Counted from the first letter of the stretch, positions 1-11,600 are shown. The stretch is DNA of 64,000 bases from Diogma glabrata (GCA_963693315.1 OY856187.1:426925748-426989747), one strand, 5' to 3'. The notes: generated by a model from the sequence alone, not told the origin. Numbers and translations: made by a program.

Positions 1-378
1 TTCTTTTCGAGCATTCTGGATGTGCGATCCTATAGAGGTGCATACATTGGAAGTGATCACTTCCTTGTATGTGCAACGATAAGGTTCCACTTCCCAAATC
101 CAGGCATTCCAAAATTCAATCAACGGAAACGTTTTAACATCTCATCATTAAAGAATGCTGAAACAGAAGAGAGATATCAAATCCATATTGCCGAAACATT
201 GAAGAATTCAGAAACCATTAATGGAGACGTCGATAAGTCATTGTATTTGCTCAAAGATGCTGTTTTAAGCGCTGCGCTGCTGGGGGAATACTTGGACGAC
301 CACAGAACCACTCCCAGAAGCCATGAATGGATCAAGCATGCCTTGACGCTATTCAATACAAAAGAGATTGCTATCTGA
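1..378 (+). pseudogene. LINE endonuclease C-terminus, broken
   Basis: The frame opens before the window and contains YIGSDHFLVCATIRF near its start. SDH is the last catalytic motif of the APE-type endonuclease of LINEs, which nicks target DNA to start integration. The following residues (FPNPG, FNQRKRFN) are typical of the linker to the reverse transcriptase. The frame slips near position 280 and ends at a stop at 376-378. A short piece similar to this linker recurs at about 33210-33285, beside the hAT element. The first methionine at 22 is not a real start, because the homologous protein extends upstream. Confidence 0.8.
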
Positions 379-720
379 AGTGTCTACAAGGACGTAACAC
401 CAGGTTCACGAAGGAGAACTATAAACTGGCAAGATAAGCCGTTACAAAGCTATGTAGATGAACGAAGAGAGAATGGTGGAAGAGACAGTGTGAGGAGATT
501 GAAAGCTTCAATAAGGAAAATCAATCGCGTAACTTCTTTCAACAGGTTAAAACCTTAAAGAAGGGCCCTCAAACTAGATCGACTGCTATTCAAAACGAAG
601 ATGGGGAGCTACTAGTAGACCTTAAAAATATTTTAGATACTTCGGCCGCTTATCTTGAGAATCTTCTCAACTTAAGTGACCAGCAACAAGTCAGGCGACG
701 AGCAAAGCTTATTCGTGCGT

Positions 721-1690
721 CAAAGGTGCATGTAGACGAACCAACCAAAGAGGAATTCGACGCGGCGCTGTCCAAATTAAAACGCAATAAAGCACCTGGT
801 ATCGACGATATAACATCCGAAACGATTGTACATGGTGGCGAAACTCTATCCGTAAGATTGTTTGAACTTGTTCAAATGATCTAGAGGACTGAAACCATGC
901 CACAGGACTGGAACACAGCTATGCTGATACCAATCCATAAAAAAGGTAATCGCCTACAATGTGCAAACTACAGAGGAATCGCTCTCCTTTGCACAGCATA
1001 TAAGATATTTTCATACATTTTGCTATCCAAAATCAATCCTTGCTGAACAACTGTCTGGATAAGGATGATTTTGGAAAAGTGTCGAGAGTTCAACATACCT
1101 GTGCACCAACTTTTCATTGATTTCAGACAGGCCTACGACTCTCTTGAACGAGAGACTCTATGGTCTGCTCTGGTGTCAATGGGAATTCCTGGTAAGCTTG
1201 TATCACTATGCAAAATGAAAGTACAGAACTCTCAATGCTTTGTAGGAGTAGAGAACGAAATATCAAAGTTTTTTAAAGTCGACTCCGGTTTCAGACAAGG
1301 TGATGCTATCTCTCCTATAATTTTTAATCTAGCCTTGGAATATGTGAAAGAAACTACCGACTAATAACAATATCTTGTTAATAAACTCAGTACAGATGAT
1401 TGCTTACGCTGATGATGTTGTCATCCTCGGCCGAAGTGAAGCTGTTATGAGTGAGACTTTCAAGTCGCTTGAGAGTGGTGCTAGGAAAATTGGGCTGCAA
1501 ATTAACTACAATAAAACCAAACATATGAATGTTTCAAGGGAGGCTGAGAAGAAAGATTTGATGTGCGGCGATGAACGAATTGAGGGAGTTGAATCTTTAA
1601 AATATTTGAGATCAATGCTTGACTCTAACAACAGCATACTTACAGATATAAAAGCAGGTAATCGAAGCAGGTAATCGAACTTTCTACTCA
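721..1690 (+). pseudogene. LINE reverse transcriptase, broken
   Basis: Conserved blocks appear in order across three frames. LKRNKAPGIDDITSE (about 776-820) and NYRGIALL (about 967-990) are fingers motifs. FIDFRQAYDSLERETLW (about 1117-1167) carries a palm aspartate. SGFRQGDAISPIIFNLALE follows at about 1285-1340. The catalytic box AYADDVVILGR is intact at about 1402-1434. Stops or slips near 880, 1045, 1364 and 1674 rule out function. LINE reverse transcriptases copy element RNA at the nicked target. Several lesions show the copy is old. Confidence 0.88.
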
Positions 1691-1753
1691 ATTAAACCTC
1701 TCCTTGGATCACCGTATATAACAACTAACAGCAAGTTCAAGTTATACAAGACA

Positions 1754-2200
1754 TTGATTAGACCGGTTCTGATGTATGGGTCACAAACGTGGACCCTTTC
1801 ACAAAATGACGAATCACATTTAGCTGTATTTGAGCGTAAGATCCTACGCTACATTTTTGGTCCACTTAAGACAGACGATGGAGAGTATAGAACCCGGTAT
1901 AACTTTGAGATCAGAGACCTTCTTGAGGGTCCTGATATAATAAGTTGTATCCGTTCTAATAGGATTGCTTGGTTTGGGCATGTTCTACGAGCCGATTCAC
2001 AGTCTGGAATGATGAGAAAAATGTACGTTGGTACCCAGGGAGTGGACGACCGCGAGGTAGACCACGACTACAATGGGAGACTGACGTAATAAACGACCTT
2101 AAAAAAATTGGCTGCCATGATAATTATGTCGCTGTTGCGAATGAGCGTGGTGAATATTCAAAGCTGATTAGCCTGGCAACGCTCCTACATGGAGCATGAA
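1754..2200 (+). pseudogene. LINE C-terminal domain, broken
   Basis: The region begins RPVLMYGSQTWTLSQ and continues FERKILRYIFGP, then IAWFGHVLRAD. These are hallmarks of the region after the polymerase in this LINE family. The ending GRPRGRPRLQWE plus DVINDLKKIG is in a second frame that overlaps the first between 1969 and 2089, so one indel lies there. The product would be part of the single LINE ORF. No function is expected. Confidence 0.85.
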
Positions 2201-2217
2201 CGCCTTAAAAAAAAAGA

Positions 2218-2753
2218 AAAACAAATACAAAATAATTTAGAATCAAATAAAAATGACGAAAAAAAATTCAAAACTTCCCATACAAGAGAGTACAACTGGT
2301 TCAGTAATGATCCATTCATTATTGGACACCTCGGCAACAATGGCCGAGTACTGGCCACCACGAATGCAACTACTCGGCCATTAAAAAAATATATAAAATA
2401 ATATTTTCTTATGTCAATTTAAATAACATATTTACAAAATAATTAAAATAAAATAGAAATGAAAAAAAAATTTAAATACACACCTTTTCAATATTATCAT
2501 AGTCTTTCAGCCGAGAAACGATAACTAAACTATATGTATGTGAAACTTTTCAAACTATATATTTCTAAGACGGATAATGCTCTAGTGAATTTTAACCAAA
2601 TGACATAGATCGGCAAATTCATGATGCAGTACTGGCCTAATATTAATAGCCAACTAATGTTAAATATTAACGGGCCTTTGATTTAATGTAAAATGTACTG
2701 ACTATTTTCTATAAACTGTAGATCGGGCGATTCATGGTTCCACTCTGCTTGGG
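2218..2753 (+). repeat. GGCC-family repeat, partial, + orientation
   Basis: This lacks the usual CCCATACAAGG left end and starts inside the element at an A-rich stretch containing AAATGACG. It then has the module GGCCGAGTACTGGCC, an AT-rich spacer, the conserved tract AGTCTTTCAGCCGAGAA, and modules with AGTACTGG. It ends at CTGCTTGGG. Most of it is inverted relative to the next copy. Confidence 0.7.
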
Positions 2754-2804
2754 ATCACTACAATTATACTTAAACCAATTGCTATAGGAAGCTATAAGTA
2801 CCAA

Positions 2805-3843
2805 CCCAAGTAGGTTTTGCCAGACACTGACATACGGCTAAGCACTGGCCTATTAATGGTTAACAGTACTTGGTTATTGTTATTGGGCCAGTACTAGAAC
2901 CATTCATCGGCCGATCTATGGTTTACAGAAAATAGGCAGTATATTGTTACCTTTGAATGGCCAAGCACTGGCCCATGAATGGTAAATATTACTTGGCTAT
3001 TGTTATCGTGCCATTACTGTAACCATGAATTGGCCAATCTACCGTTTATAGAAAATTACCAGTGCAGTTTACTCTGAATGGTCTAGCAATGGCCCGTCAA
3101 TGGTTAACATTAATTGGCTATTGTTATTGGCCCAGTACTGCAGGCATGAATTTGCCGATCTATGTCTTTTTTTTTTATTTCACTAGAGTATTATCCGTTT
3201 TAGAAATATATAGTTTCAAAAATTTCACATATATAGTTTAGTTATCCCTTCTCGGCCGAAAGATTATGATAATATTGAAAAGGTTGGTTGGAATATGTTT
3301 TAATTTTTTTTCATTTCTATTTTATTTTAATTATTTTGTAAATAATTTATTTAAATTTACATATAAAAATATTATTTTATATTTTTTTTAATGGCCAACT
3401 ACTGGCAGTCATGTTTGCCAGTACTCGGCCATTCTTGCATTACTGGTAATGGATCGTTACTGAACCAGTTGTATGGGGAGTTTTGAATTTTTTTCCGTCA
3501 TTTTTATTTTATTTTAAATTATTTTGTATTTAATTTATTTAAATTTACATATAATAATATTTTATTTTTTTTTAACGGCCCAGTCATGGTTGCCAGTATT
3601 TGGCCATTACTACAATACTGATCATCATTATTGGTCCGTTACTAGGTCAACTATACAACCTTGTATGGGCCATTGCTATTGTTTTTTCTCTGGCCCATGA
3701 ATGGCAACCATTTATTGTCTGAAGTTATCATCCAGTAAAATTATGTTAATGGCCCAGTCGTGGTTGCCAATACTTGCCCATTGCTGCATTGCTGGTTGTC
3801 AGTAATGGACCATCACTGGACCAGTTGTACAACCTTGAATGGG
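2805..3843 (-). repeat. GGCC-family repeat, - orientation
   Basis: The left edge here is CCCAAGTAGGTTTTGCC and the right edge is AACCTTGAATGGG. Read on the - strand these are the end and start of the family, and they make an imperfect 14-bp terminal inverted repeat (CCCA...TGGG). Internal modules of roughly 110-120 bp repeat GGCCAGTACTGG-like words. There is no coding capacity. Together with 2218-2753 it can fold into a long hairpin. Confidence 0.7.
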
Positions 3844-4082
3844 AATCCTCAATAAAATCTTTTATTTGTCATATAAGAAAGGAATTTTTCCTGAAATATC
3901 GCAAATAAATGGCAATCTGCAGATTCAAAAAATTACAGATCCAAAAAATCCAGATCCAGAAAATACATAAACTTAAATTAAATAAGCTCCTTGGAATCAG
4001 TTAAATTACTTAATATGCAAGACAATACGAATTATATCAAAAGGAAGATTGACAAGAGATTTAGTTTTTTAAATAACTCATG

Positions 4083-5000
4083 TCAGGAACAAGTTGTTTG
4101 AAAACTTTGGAGAGACTTTTGGTGTTGCTCTTGATATTTCCAAATGATTTGACAAAGTATGGCAAAACTATTTTATATGCTAAATTCAAATGCTTTGAAT
4201 TAGACGAGCAAGTTCTTTCGTTTCTTGGACAAAAATTTGACGTCGATGTTGAAGGTGGCTAATCGGACGTCTTTTTAACTAATGCAGGCGTTCCTCATTG
4301 TTTCGCTCTGTCACCAACTCCCTTTCATATATTTATTATTAAATTGTTAGATTCAACGGTTAATCCAATCCATAGTTTTGCTGATGATTGCACCTTTCTT
4401 GCGTTCCATAAGCAACAAAATTATATTCACCGTCTTCGGTAAGTGATTTTAGATCAAATTTGACTGATTCCCTAAAAATTGATATTAAAACAAATATGGA
4501 TTGTGCTATTGCTAACAGGGCTCAATTCAATATAAACAAACCTCAGCTTTGCCATTTTGCAAAATGCCAACACCTATCCTTTTCCATTAAAGTTCGATTT
4601 CAAAGATCTTGTAGAGAAAGTGTCTGTCAGACTTGAGATTGAGAATAATATGAAGTGGAATTTTAATATTTTTAACCTGTTCAAACCTGCAGCCAAATTC
4701 TGTAATTGTGAAGCGGTGAAGTGATAAGTTTTTTAATGAAAAGAAACGAAGAAATTTTTATCACTTCACCGCTTCACAATTACAGAATTTTGCTACTGCA
4801 CTGCTCAAAAATTAAGATTTTTAGATCTATTTCGTAGGTTTTTCAATGCCAAACAGCTTCTTTTAGTTTACAAGTCATTTATACCCTCTTGCATGAAGTA
4901 TGCAAACCTATTGTATCACACCAGAGCAACTAGAAAAGCCTTTCCTTTTACAGTTCAAATAATTAGGTGTAAAACTGTGCTCATCCAATGTAATTTTTGA
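4083..5000 (+). pseudogene. Decayed Jockey/CR1-group LINE fragment
   Basis: Fragments of a reverse transcriptase are spread over several frames: a DISK..FDK-like palm motif (about 4130-4160), NAGVPHCFALSPTPFHIFII (4283-4342), and HSFADDCTFL (about 4373-4402) with the catalytic DD retained. A later stretch at about 4828-4910 (LFRRFFNAKQLLLVYKSFI) matches the thumb region of the better preserved LINE at 28381. A perfect 33-bp hairpin lies inside the copy at 4695-4790. Multiple stops show it is dead. The open frame at 4080-4262 is only the least damaged part. Confidence 0.78.
4695..4790. repeat. Perfect 33-bp inverted repeat (30-bp loop)
   Basis: Arms 4695-4727 and 4758-4790 are exact reverse complements (core GAAGCGGTGAAGTGATAA). 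The hairpin sits inside the LINE fragment and is not part of the protein-like frame. It may be a very short foldback insertion or a copying error. Confidence 0.9.
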
Positions 5001-5117
5001 ACAGAGTGTCTCATGAGTCTCATCTATGGAATATTCAACCTGTGAAGGATTTCCCTGATAACTTTAAGCCTCAAAAGTTTAGCATTCATTAATTCTTCAA
5101 CGAAACTTAATTTGAAC

Positions 5118-6870
5118 ATATGGAGGGGCTGAAATCTCACAGCTCTGAGATATCAAAACTTCGGTCTGGGTTAAGGATTTTGATATAGTTTTCGGCAAAA
5201 AACTTTTATGAGGACATGGTTTTTAGTTTTGGGCAGCGATGTACATCAAACATAACTCTTTGTTAAAGTACAAGTATTTTTTATCTCTGTTTAAAAATTT
5301 ATTACAAAACTAACACGAAACATCAATACGTTGCCGGAAAATTATAATCAAAATTCCAAAAATATTGTTAAATTAAATAAAATCAAACTTTTTCAAAATT
5401 CCGAAAATATTCCAAAAATTAGAATAACATCAAATATTTAAATATTTTCTAAATACCAATAATATTTCAAAAATTCCTAAAAATTCAAACTTTTTCCAAA
5501 ATTCTAAAAATATTTCAAAACTTATTACAAAATCAAAAATTGAAACTTTTTTCAAAATTCCAAAAATTATAATAATATCAAAAATTAAAAATTTTTCAAA
5601 ATTCTAAAAATATTTCAAAAATTCTTACAAAATCAAAAATTAAAACTTTTGCCGAACTTCTAAAAATATTGCAAAAATTATTACAAAATCAAAAATACAA
5701 ACTTTTTCAAAATTCCAAAAATATTTCAAAAAATATAACAAATTCTAAAATTTCCATGTCCAATTTCATTTTCAATTACATTTACGTCATAAAAACAGCT
5801 ACATTTTTTTTCTGAAAAAATTGGCTAAAAAATTAAATGAAATCATTTTTTGACACACTTGACATTATTTTTTGACAAACTTATAATGCCATAATTCTCT
5901 ATAATAATAATAAAATATCATGTCATACGAACTATTAATTTTATTTTTTTTCTAAAAAAATTGGGTAAAAAATATATAAAAACTTTTCTTTTGACACACT
6001 TGACAACATTTTTTGACAAACTTATAATGCCAAAATTCTATATAATAATAATAAAATTTCATTTCAAACAAACATTTTATTTTTTTTGCAAAAAATTAGG
6101 TAAAAAACTAACTAAAAACCTTTTGACACACTTGACAACATTTTTTTGACAAACTTATAATGCCATAATTCTCAATAATAATAATTAAATTTCATTTCAA
6201 ACAAACAATTTTATTGTTTTCCAAAAAATTGGGTAAAAAAATAAATAAAAATCTTTCTTTTGACACACTTGACAACACTTTTTTGACAAACTTATAATGC
6301 CATAATTCTCAATAATAATAAAATAAAACTTCATTTCAAACAAACAATTTTATTATTTTTCTAAAAAATTGTGTAAAAAAATAAATAAAAATCTTTCTTT
6401 TGACACACTTGACAACTTTTTTTGACAAACTTATAATGCAATAATCTAGTTTTTCATCTCACATACCAATCCCGACCATCAAGATTTCTCCAAATTTAAT
6501 GTTCCTACTCGTAATCACTTAAAATGAACGTTTTTTAAGCCAAAAATATGAAAATTTGCTATTTTTGACACACATAATGATTTTTTGACACACTTCCGGT
6601 ACAGCTATCGAACACAGGGTCCTTTCGGACCTGTCCCTTAAGTATACCTATTTTTAGAAAAAAAAATTTTTGAAATCCCTCCAGCGGTTTTCCCTGCAGT
6701 GTAGGTAATGACGGCCGGACGGCCGGCAGACAGACATACATTTTTTTTTTGCTTTTTTAGAATCAGGATGTCCTAAAACGTCGAGAAATGTCAAAAAAAG
6801 TGGGGGTAAGAATTTCACTTTGAGCTCATGAATGTAATACTTAGGTCTTTCAGCCCGAAGTAATACATCC
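5118..6870 (+). repeat. Rep-A composite interspersed repeat
   Basis: The 5' part reads AAATCTCACAGCTCTGAGAT and is followed by TTTTGGGCAGCGATGT. The middle is an A-rich degenerate array, then a 137-bp tandem array, and the 3' part carries CGAACACAGGGTCCTTTCGG and a CGGCCGG-rich palindrome. The same order recurs at 14085-15650 (- strand) and 42400-44150, and in pieces at 28080-29240 and 36913-37030. I find no ORF and no class-defining terminal repeat, so its mode of spread is unknown. Confidence 0.75.
5810..6445 (+). repeat. 137-bp tandem array inside Rep-A
   Basis: About five units, each with TTTTGACACACTTGACAAC and TTTTTGACAAACTTATAATG. The TTTTGACACACTTGAC word occurs near 5851, 5991, 6122, 6260 and 6400, so the period is 131-142 bp. 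The second Rep-A copy carries a diverged version on the other strand. Confidence 0.85.
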
Positions 6871-8069
6871 TATTCCCTAGTTGGTATGTTACCTTCATAT
6901 ATTCAAAGACGTTAATTTATGATTTATTAAAATTACCACTAAACATGCCTAACCTAAAATTAAATTAAAACTATCCAGGTATTTTCCTGATCTGACCCCT
7001 ACCTATTTCATTTGGTTGTAATTAATTAGAGCTATATTCATTTAAGATGTACGTATGCGTTGGTAAAATTTCAAGTGCAGTTTAGTAATTGATTCTCGTG
7101 TAAATGGTATGGTAATAGTGGCTTTATGAACTGGCTATATATAACTAAGTATAGTAAAAAATTTTTACCAATGAATTTTTGACAGATAGCACGCAGCAAG
7201 AGATTAAAGATGAGACAAAAAGTAAAACGGAGATATATTATTTATATTGGGATAAATGTGTTCTGAAAACAATTACATTAGTTAAATTTCTACTCCTAGT
7301 TCGTACCATTTGTTTGTTGTGATATTTTTTTACATAGGCGTCGTTATTTTATTATAATTATTTTTAATTATCAAAATTTTGTTATACTGCCTACAAAATC
7401 AAAATCAATCAAAAATTCTACCATATAGGTTGTATAGTATATAGTTATCTTTATATAAAAAATATTGATTTTTTTCGATAGAGCTTTTTTAAAAGGACTC
7501 GTTAGCAGTTTGTTCAGGCGAACCTTATTTCAACTGTAGTAGTAAATACCCTAAATACCCTATGGTCTGACCCCGGCATATGGTGTTTCTGCTAAAATCT
7601 TTAAAGTTACATATAATCGAGGATTGCATATAGTTTGAGTTTTGGGTGTAATCTATATATATAATCTATGAATATAATCTATGGTTGCATATAAACCCAA
7701 GCGAAAATTAGTTGAGGAAAGCCTGAACACAGTCAGGGCGCAATAAGGACCTGGTTAGTCCAGAAAAGGCAAGCCCTATTAGGGCAACCCTATTTTCTAT
7801 ACCCTATACCCTATATCCTGTTCTAGGCCTAATTTAGAATACCCTTTTAGGGTTAACCTTATTTGAATATATCCGGCCCTGATTTGTTTTTTTCATATTT
7901 GACCATTAGTTGGGCAGCCTGTTCTGGGCCTGATAACCTAAAATACCTTACTAGAGTTTGCTCTATTTAATTATATCAGACCCCAATCAGTAATTATATA
8001 TAATTTCCCTATTAGGGTCAGGTCAGGCTTATTTAACCTGATCTACGCCCTATTTCATATAATAACATT
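6871..8069. other. AT-rich interval, no gene seen
   Basis: No supported coding region. From about 7540 to 8050 there are irregular repeats of ACCCTAT / TTAGGGC-type words, which look like degenerate short tandem repeats rather than true telomeric arrays. Confidence 0.6.
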
Positions 8070-8278
8070 TCATTTGGTTAAAATTATTCACTAGAGTCTT
8101 ATCCATTTTAGAAATATATTGTTAAAATAGTTTCAACTATGGCTAAGTTATGGATTCTCGAGATTCTTCAAGACTATAATAATAGTGATGTATATGTGGT
8201 ATATGTTTTAATCATTTTCCATTGTAATTTTTTTATTTTATTTTAATTATATTTAATTTATTTTATTTAATACATAAA
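8070..8278 (-). repeat. GGCC-family fragment
   Basis: Only the AT-rich inner part (CACTAGAGTCTTATCC through the TTTTATTTTAATTAT tract) is recognisable, by comparison with about 3180-3340. Confidence 0.6.
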
Positions 8279-8285
8279 TATATGT

Positions 8286-8385
8286 CAGGGTCTAATCCGA
8301 CTATCCCAATCAGGGCCTGATCCAGTTATGCTAATCAGGGCGTGGTCTGTTTATCCCAATGAGGACCTGGTCCGGTTATTCCAAT
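8286..8385 (+). repeat. 25-bp minisatellite, four units
   Basis: Four units in exact 25-base register begin at 8286, 8311, 8336 and 8361, each ending in CCAAT or CTAAT (for example CAGGGCCTGATCC). They are diverged from one another. Confidence 0.85.
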
Positions 8386-8499
8386 CACGACATGATAAGG
8401 AAAAAGCGTTACACTCATGAAAGGCCGAATCAGGCTGCCTTACCAATACCTGATCCGTACTAAGGCAAACCAGATATGAACCCTTTTTGAACCTTAACA

Positions 8500-8700
8500 A
8501 ATTTCTGTTCGGAAAGTTAGTGGTACATTCCTTGATCATTTGATGCACTGTCTTCTTCAATGATTAAAGTTTAGAGCCTAGCCTTGCCTATGATATAGAG
8601 CCCTATGATATAGAGGCTAGTGCTACTGAATATAGAGTATACATATAGCACGCTTGAGTTATCTATCACCTTCCCTAGTGATATCTCTCGGTATTTATCT
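8500..8700 (-). repeat. Degraded Rep-B fragment
   Basis: CACATTCCTTGATCAT-like and GCACTGTCTTC words, then an AGTGATATCTC-like word, follow the order seen in Rep-B at 26058-26705 and 27528-28040. The LINE-like tail is not visible. Confidence 0.5.
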
Positions 8701-9247
8701 TTTTATATATTTACCACTGCTTATGATTTTGTAATAACAGCATTTATCGCTTCATTCTAAAGCACCATACTGTTTAGCAGCTCTGACCGATTTAATTCTA
8801 ATCTTTGACGCAAAACCACTGTGAATGAGTTACTCAGAATTAATACAAACATATAAAACATATTTGACATCTCATTTACAAATTTATTCACATTATTTAT
8901 TCATTTAGCATAATATCAACATATATATACGAATTTGTCACATTAGTTGAATCAATGTAACAATATTTTAAGCGTTAATTTGTTTTAATTCAATATTATT
9001 ACATCATTCATTCGAATATAAATATATTAGAGTAGCGAAAGTAGATCATCCATTACTGAATGTTTGCACGATTTTACTTAAAAAGAAATAAAACTTTATC
9101 GCGTGCGTTATACTTTTACTTTTATACAATAATAGATGTACTCAATTCATAGTAGATGAATTTAGGCCTAAGAAATATATAACGAAAAGCACAGCGTAGG
9201 GTTTTAAAAATTTTAACAATCGCTTCGTGGGTTAGTTCCTTTTGTTT
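8701..9247. other. AT-rich interval, nothing recognised
   Basis: No coding, RNA or repeat feature could be supported on either strand. Confidence 0.5.
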
Positions 9248-9440
9248 TTAGGGCTCCGTTTTTTATAAGAAACACTATTGGTGAGAGTAAAATGTGTTTT
9301 CCCATTATATCGATTATCTTGTAAACTAGAAATTCTATAGACGGACCTGGAATTTGAGATGCGTATAAAATTAACCTATCTTCTCAAGATAGTTGATGCA
9401 ATAAAAAATATCTTTATTTTGGTTATATACATTTTTTTAC
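9248..9440 (+). repeat. GGGTTCCG-family 5' end
   Basis: The start GGGCTCCGTTTTTTATAAG and the words TTATATCGATTATCT and TGAGATGCGTATAAAA match the 5' ends of the copies at 20190 and 29890. It is cut by the GGCC-family element at 9452. Confidence 0.7.
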
Positions 9441-10249
9441 AGATTCAAGTACCCGTTCAAGGTTATACAGCTGGTCCAGTGGTGGTCCATTACTGGCAAG
9501 GCTGCTATTCGTGGGCCAGAGAAAAAACAATAGCAATGGTCCATAGAAGGTTGTACAGTTGGCCTAGTAACGGATCAATAATGATGACCAGGATTGTAGT
9601 TATGGCCGAGTACTGGCACCCATGACTGCCAGTACCCTTCCATTGAAAAAAATGTAAAATAATATTATCATATGTAAATTTAAATAAATTATTTACAAAA
9701 TAATTAAAATAAAATAGAAATGAAAAAAAATTTAAAACAGATACCAACATTTTCAATATTATCATAATATTGAAACATCAGCCGAGAAGCGATAACTAAA
9801 CTATATATCTGTATGTGGAAGGTAAACTACAGCATGTAGAAACCCAAAAAACTGTTTGAAAATCACAAACCCTTCTATCTCTCCATTAACTGCTTCCCTT
9901 ACCCCGACTATTTTTATTGCTCTGTAATTTTTTTTAATTCTCATGATATCCTTAATTAAATTACGTCATATAATGTAACGGTTATTTGTTAAAAAGGACT
10001 TGGTGTGCTTAACCTCACAATGATGGATCTTAGTATTCCCAAGTACCTTGAAATATACAGCACCAAGTCCAAGACAATTGTACATAAAAGGTGTTTCCAA
10101 AAATAATGTTAAAGGCTTTTTTATAAAATTTACTTCAATAGGTATTTATTTAACTACGAGCTAGTTGTTTACGGCCAAGGCGTCTAGCCGAGGCCGAAAT
10201 TACTAGTGAATACCTTTAAAAACACTTTTCGTTTGAGGTATATACAAAA

Positions 10250-10513
10250 TTTTATTTCATACTGGAAATTTATTAAAATAAAAAGAAATGAGTTTTAAAT
10301 TTTGCTCAAAAAGTTGAACTTTAACGTCCTAGGACTTTATAAAATTTTATAAAGTCCTAGGATGTTAAAGTTCAACGTTTATGGTACAAAAAGTTGAACT
10401 TTAACGTCCTAGGACTTTATAAAATTTTATAAAGTCCTAGGACGTTAAAGTTCAACTTTTTGTACCATAAATAATCCGAAAAATGTCGTTTTAGATATCA
10501 GTATGAAATAAAA
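10250..10513. repeat. Twin large palindromes
   Basis: 10313-10376 is a 64-bp palindrome with one mismatched base pair. 10381-10468 is an 88-bp perfect palindrome centred on AAAA/TTTT. Both contain GTCCTAGGAC. An outer 15-bp inverted pair, TTTTATTTCATACTG at 10250 and its complement at 10499, encloses them. Confidence 0.93.
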
Positions 10514-10855
10514 TATATTATTAAACAATGTAAGTTAAACGTTGAAAAACGTTTAAAATTGTTTACATTTTTTTAAGAAATTAAATTGGAAGACATTAAA
10601 CCTAAAGACACATTAACTAAATGTACTTGTTGTTATTTACCTCTAGATACATTGTTGTCGTCTACAACACTATTTAGTCATAAACAGAATTATGTACACT
10701 TGATGTTCTTTACCTCTTAAACATTTTGGACTTGGTGTCAAAATTTGTTCACATGAAGTTCTTTACCTCTAAGGGCTTTGGACTTGGTGTCATTTAAAAT
10801 TGTTCTATCTCGAAAACTACACTAGTTAGGACTCAGTGCTATTAACCTCTCGGTA

Positions 10856-11600
10856 CCCATACAAGGTTGTACAACTGGTCCAGTAATGGTCCATTACATA
10901 ATTTTATTGGATGATAACTTCGGACAATAAATGGGTGCCATTCTTGGGCCAAATACTGGCAACCATGACTGGGCCGTTAAAAAAAGTCTACATTATTACC
11001 ATATGTAAATTTAAAAAAATTAAATACAAACTAATTTAAAATAAAAAAAAAATGACGGAAAAAATTCAAAACTCCCCATACAACTGGTTCAGTTGCAAGA
11101 ATGGCTGAGTAATGGCAAACACCGCCCTGACTCCGCCATTAAAAAAATATAAAATAATATTTTTTATACATAAATTTAAATAAATTATTTACAAAATAAT
11201 TAAAATAAAAAAGAAATGAAAATAAATTAAAACATATACCAACCTTTTCTTTATTACCATAGTCTTTCAACCGACAAGGCGATAACTAAACTATATGTGA
11301 AATTTTTCAAACTATGTATTTCTAAAAGGGATAATACTCTAGTGAAATTTAAAAAAAATGACATAGATCGGCAAATTCATGGCTACAGTACTGGCCCAAT
11401 AACAATAGCCAAGTAATATTTACCATTCATGGGCCAGTGCTTGGCCATTCAAAGGTAACAATATACTGGCTATTTTCTGTAAACCATAGATCGGCCGATG
11501 ATTGGTTCTAGTATTAGCCCAGTAACAATAGCCAAGTAGTGTTAACCATTAATGGATTAGTGCTTGGCCGTATGTCAATGTCTGGCAAAACCTACTTGGG
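10856..11600 (+). repeat. Complete GGCC-family element with TA flanks
   Basis: It begins CCCATACAAGGTTGTAC and ends AAAACCTACTTGGG, giving an imperfect 14-bp TIR. TA stands directly before (10854-10855) and directly after (11601-11602), consistent with a TA target duplication. At 745 bp with no ORF, it best defines the family as a non-autonomous DNA element. Confidence 0.72.

Larger units (their letters stand above)
1..2217 (+). mobile_element. Decayed non-LTR retrotransposon (EN-RT type)
   Basis: One LINE copy entered from the left edge. Its parts lie in order on the + strand: endonuclease C-terminus, linker, reverse transcriptase, and a C-terminal region, all in shifting frames with stops. 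The layout matches the insect endonuclease/reverse-transcriptase proteins often mislabelled 'craniofacial development protein 2-like'. I do not assign a clade; an RTE- or Proto2-like group is possible. Its 3' end meets a GGCC-family repeat at about 2218. Confidence 0.85.

Noticed and set aside
5961..6149. 62-codon frame repeating a KTFLLTHLTTFF-like phrase
   Set aside because: Direct translation of the 137-bp tandem array.
7540..8050. Interstitial telomere repeat (TTAGG/ACCCTAT words)
   Set aside because: The words are irregular and not tandem in one register.
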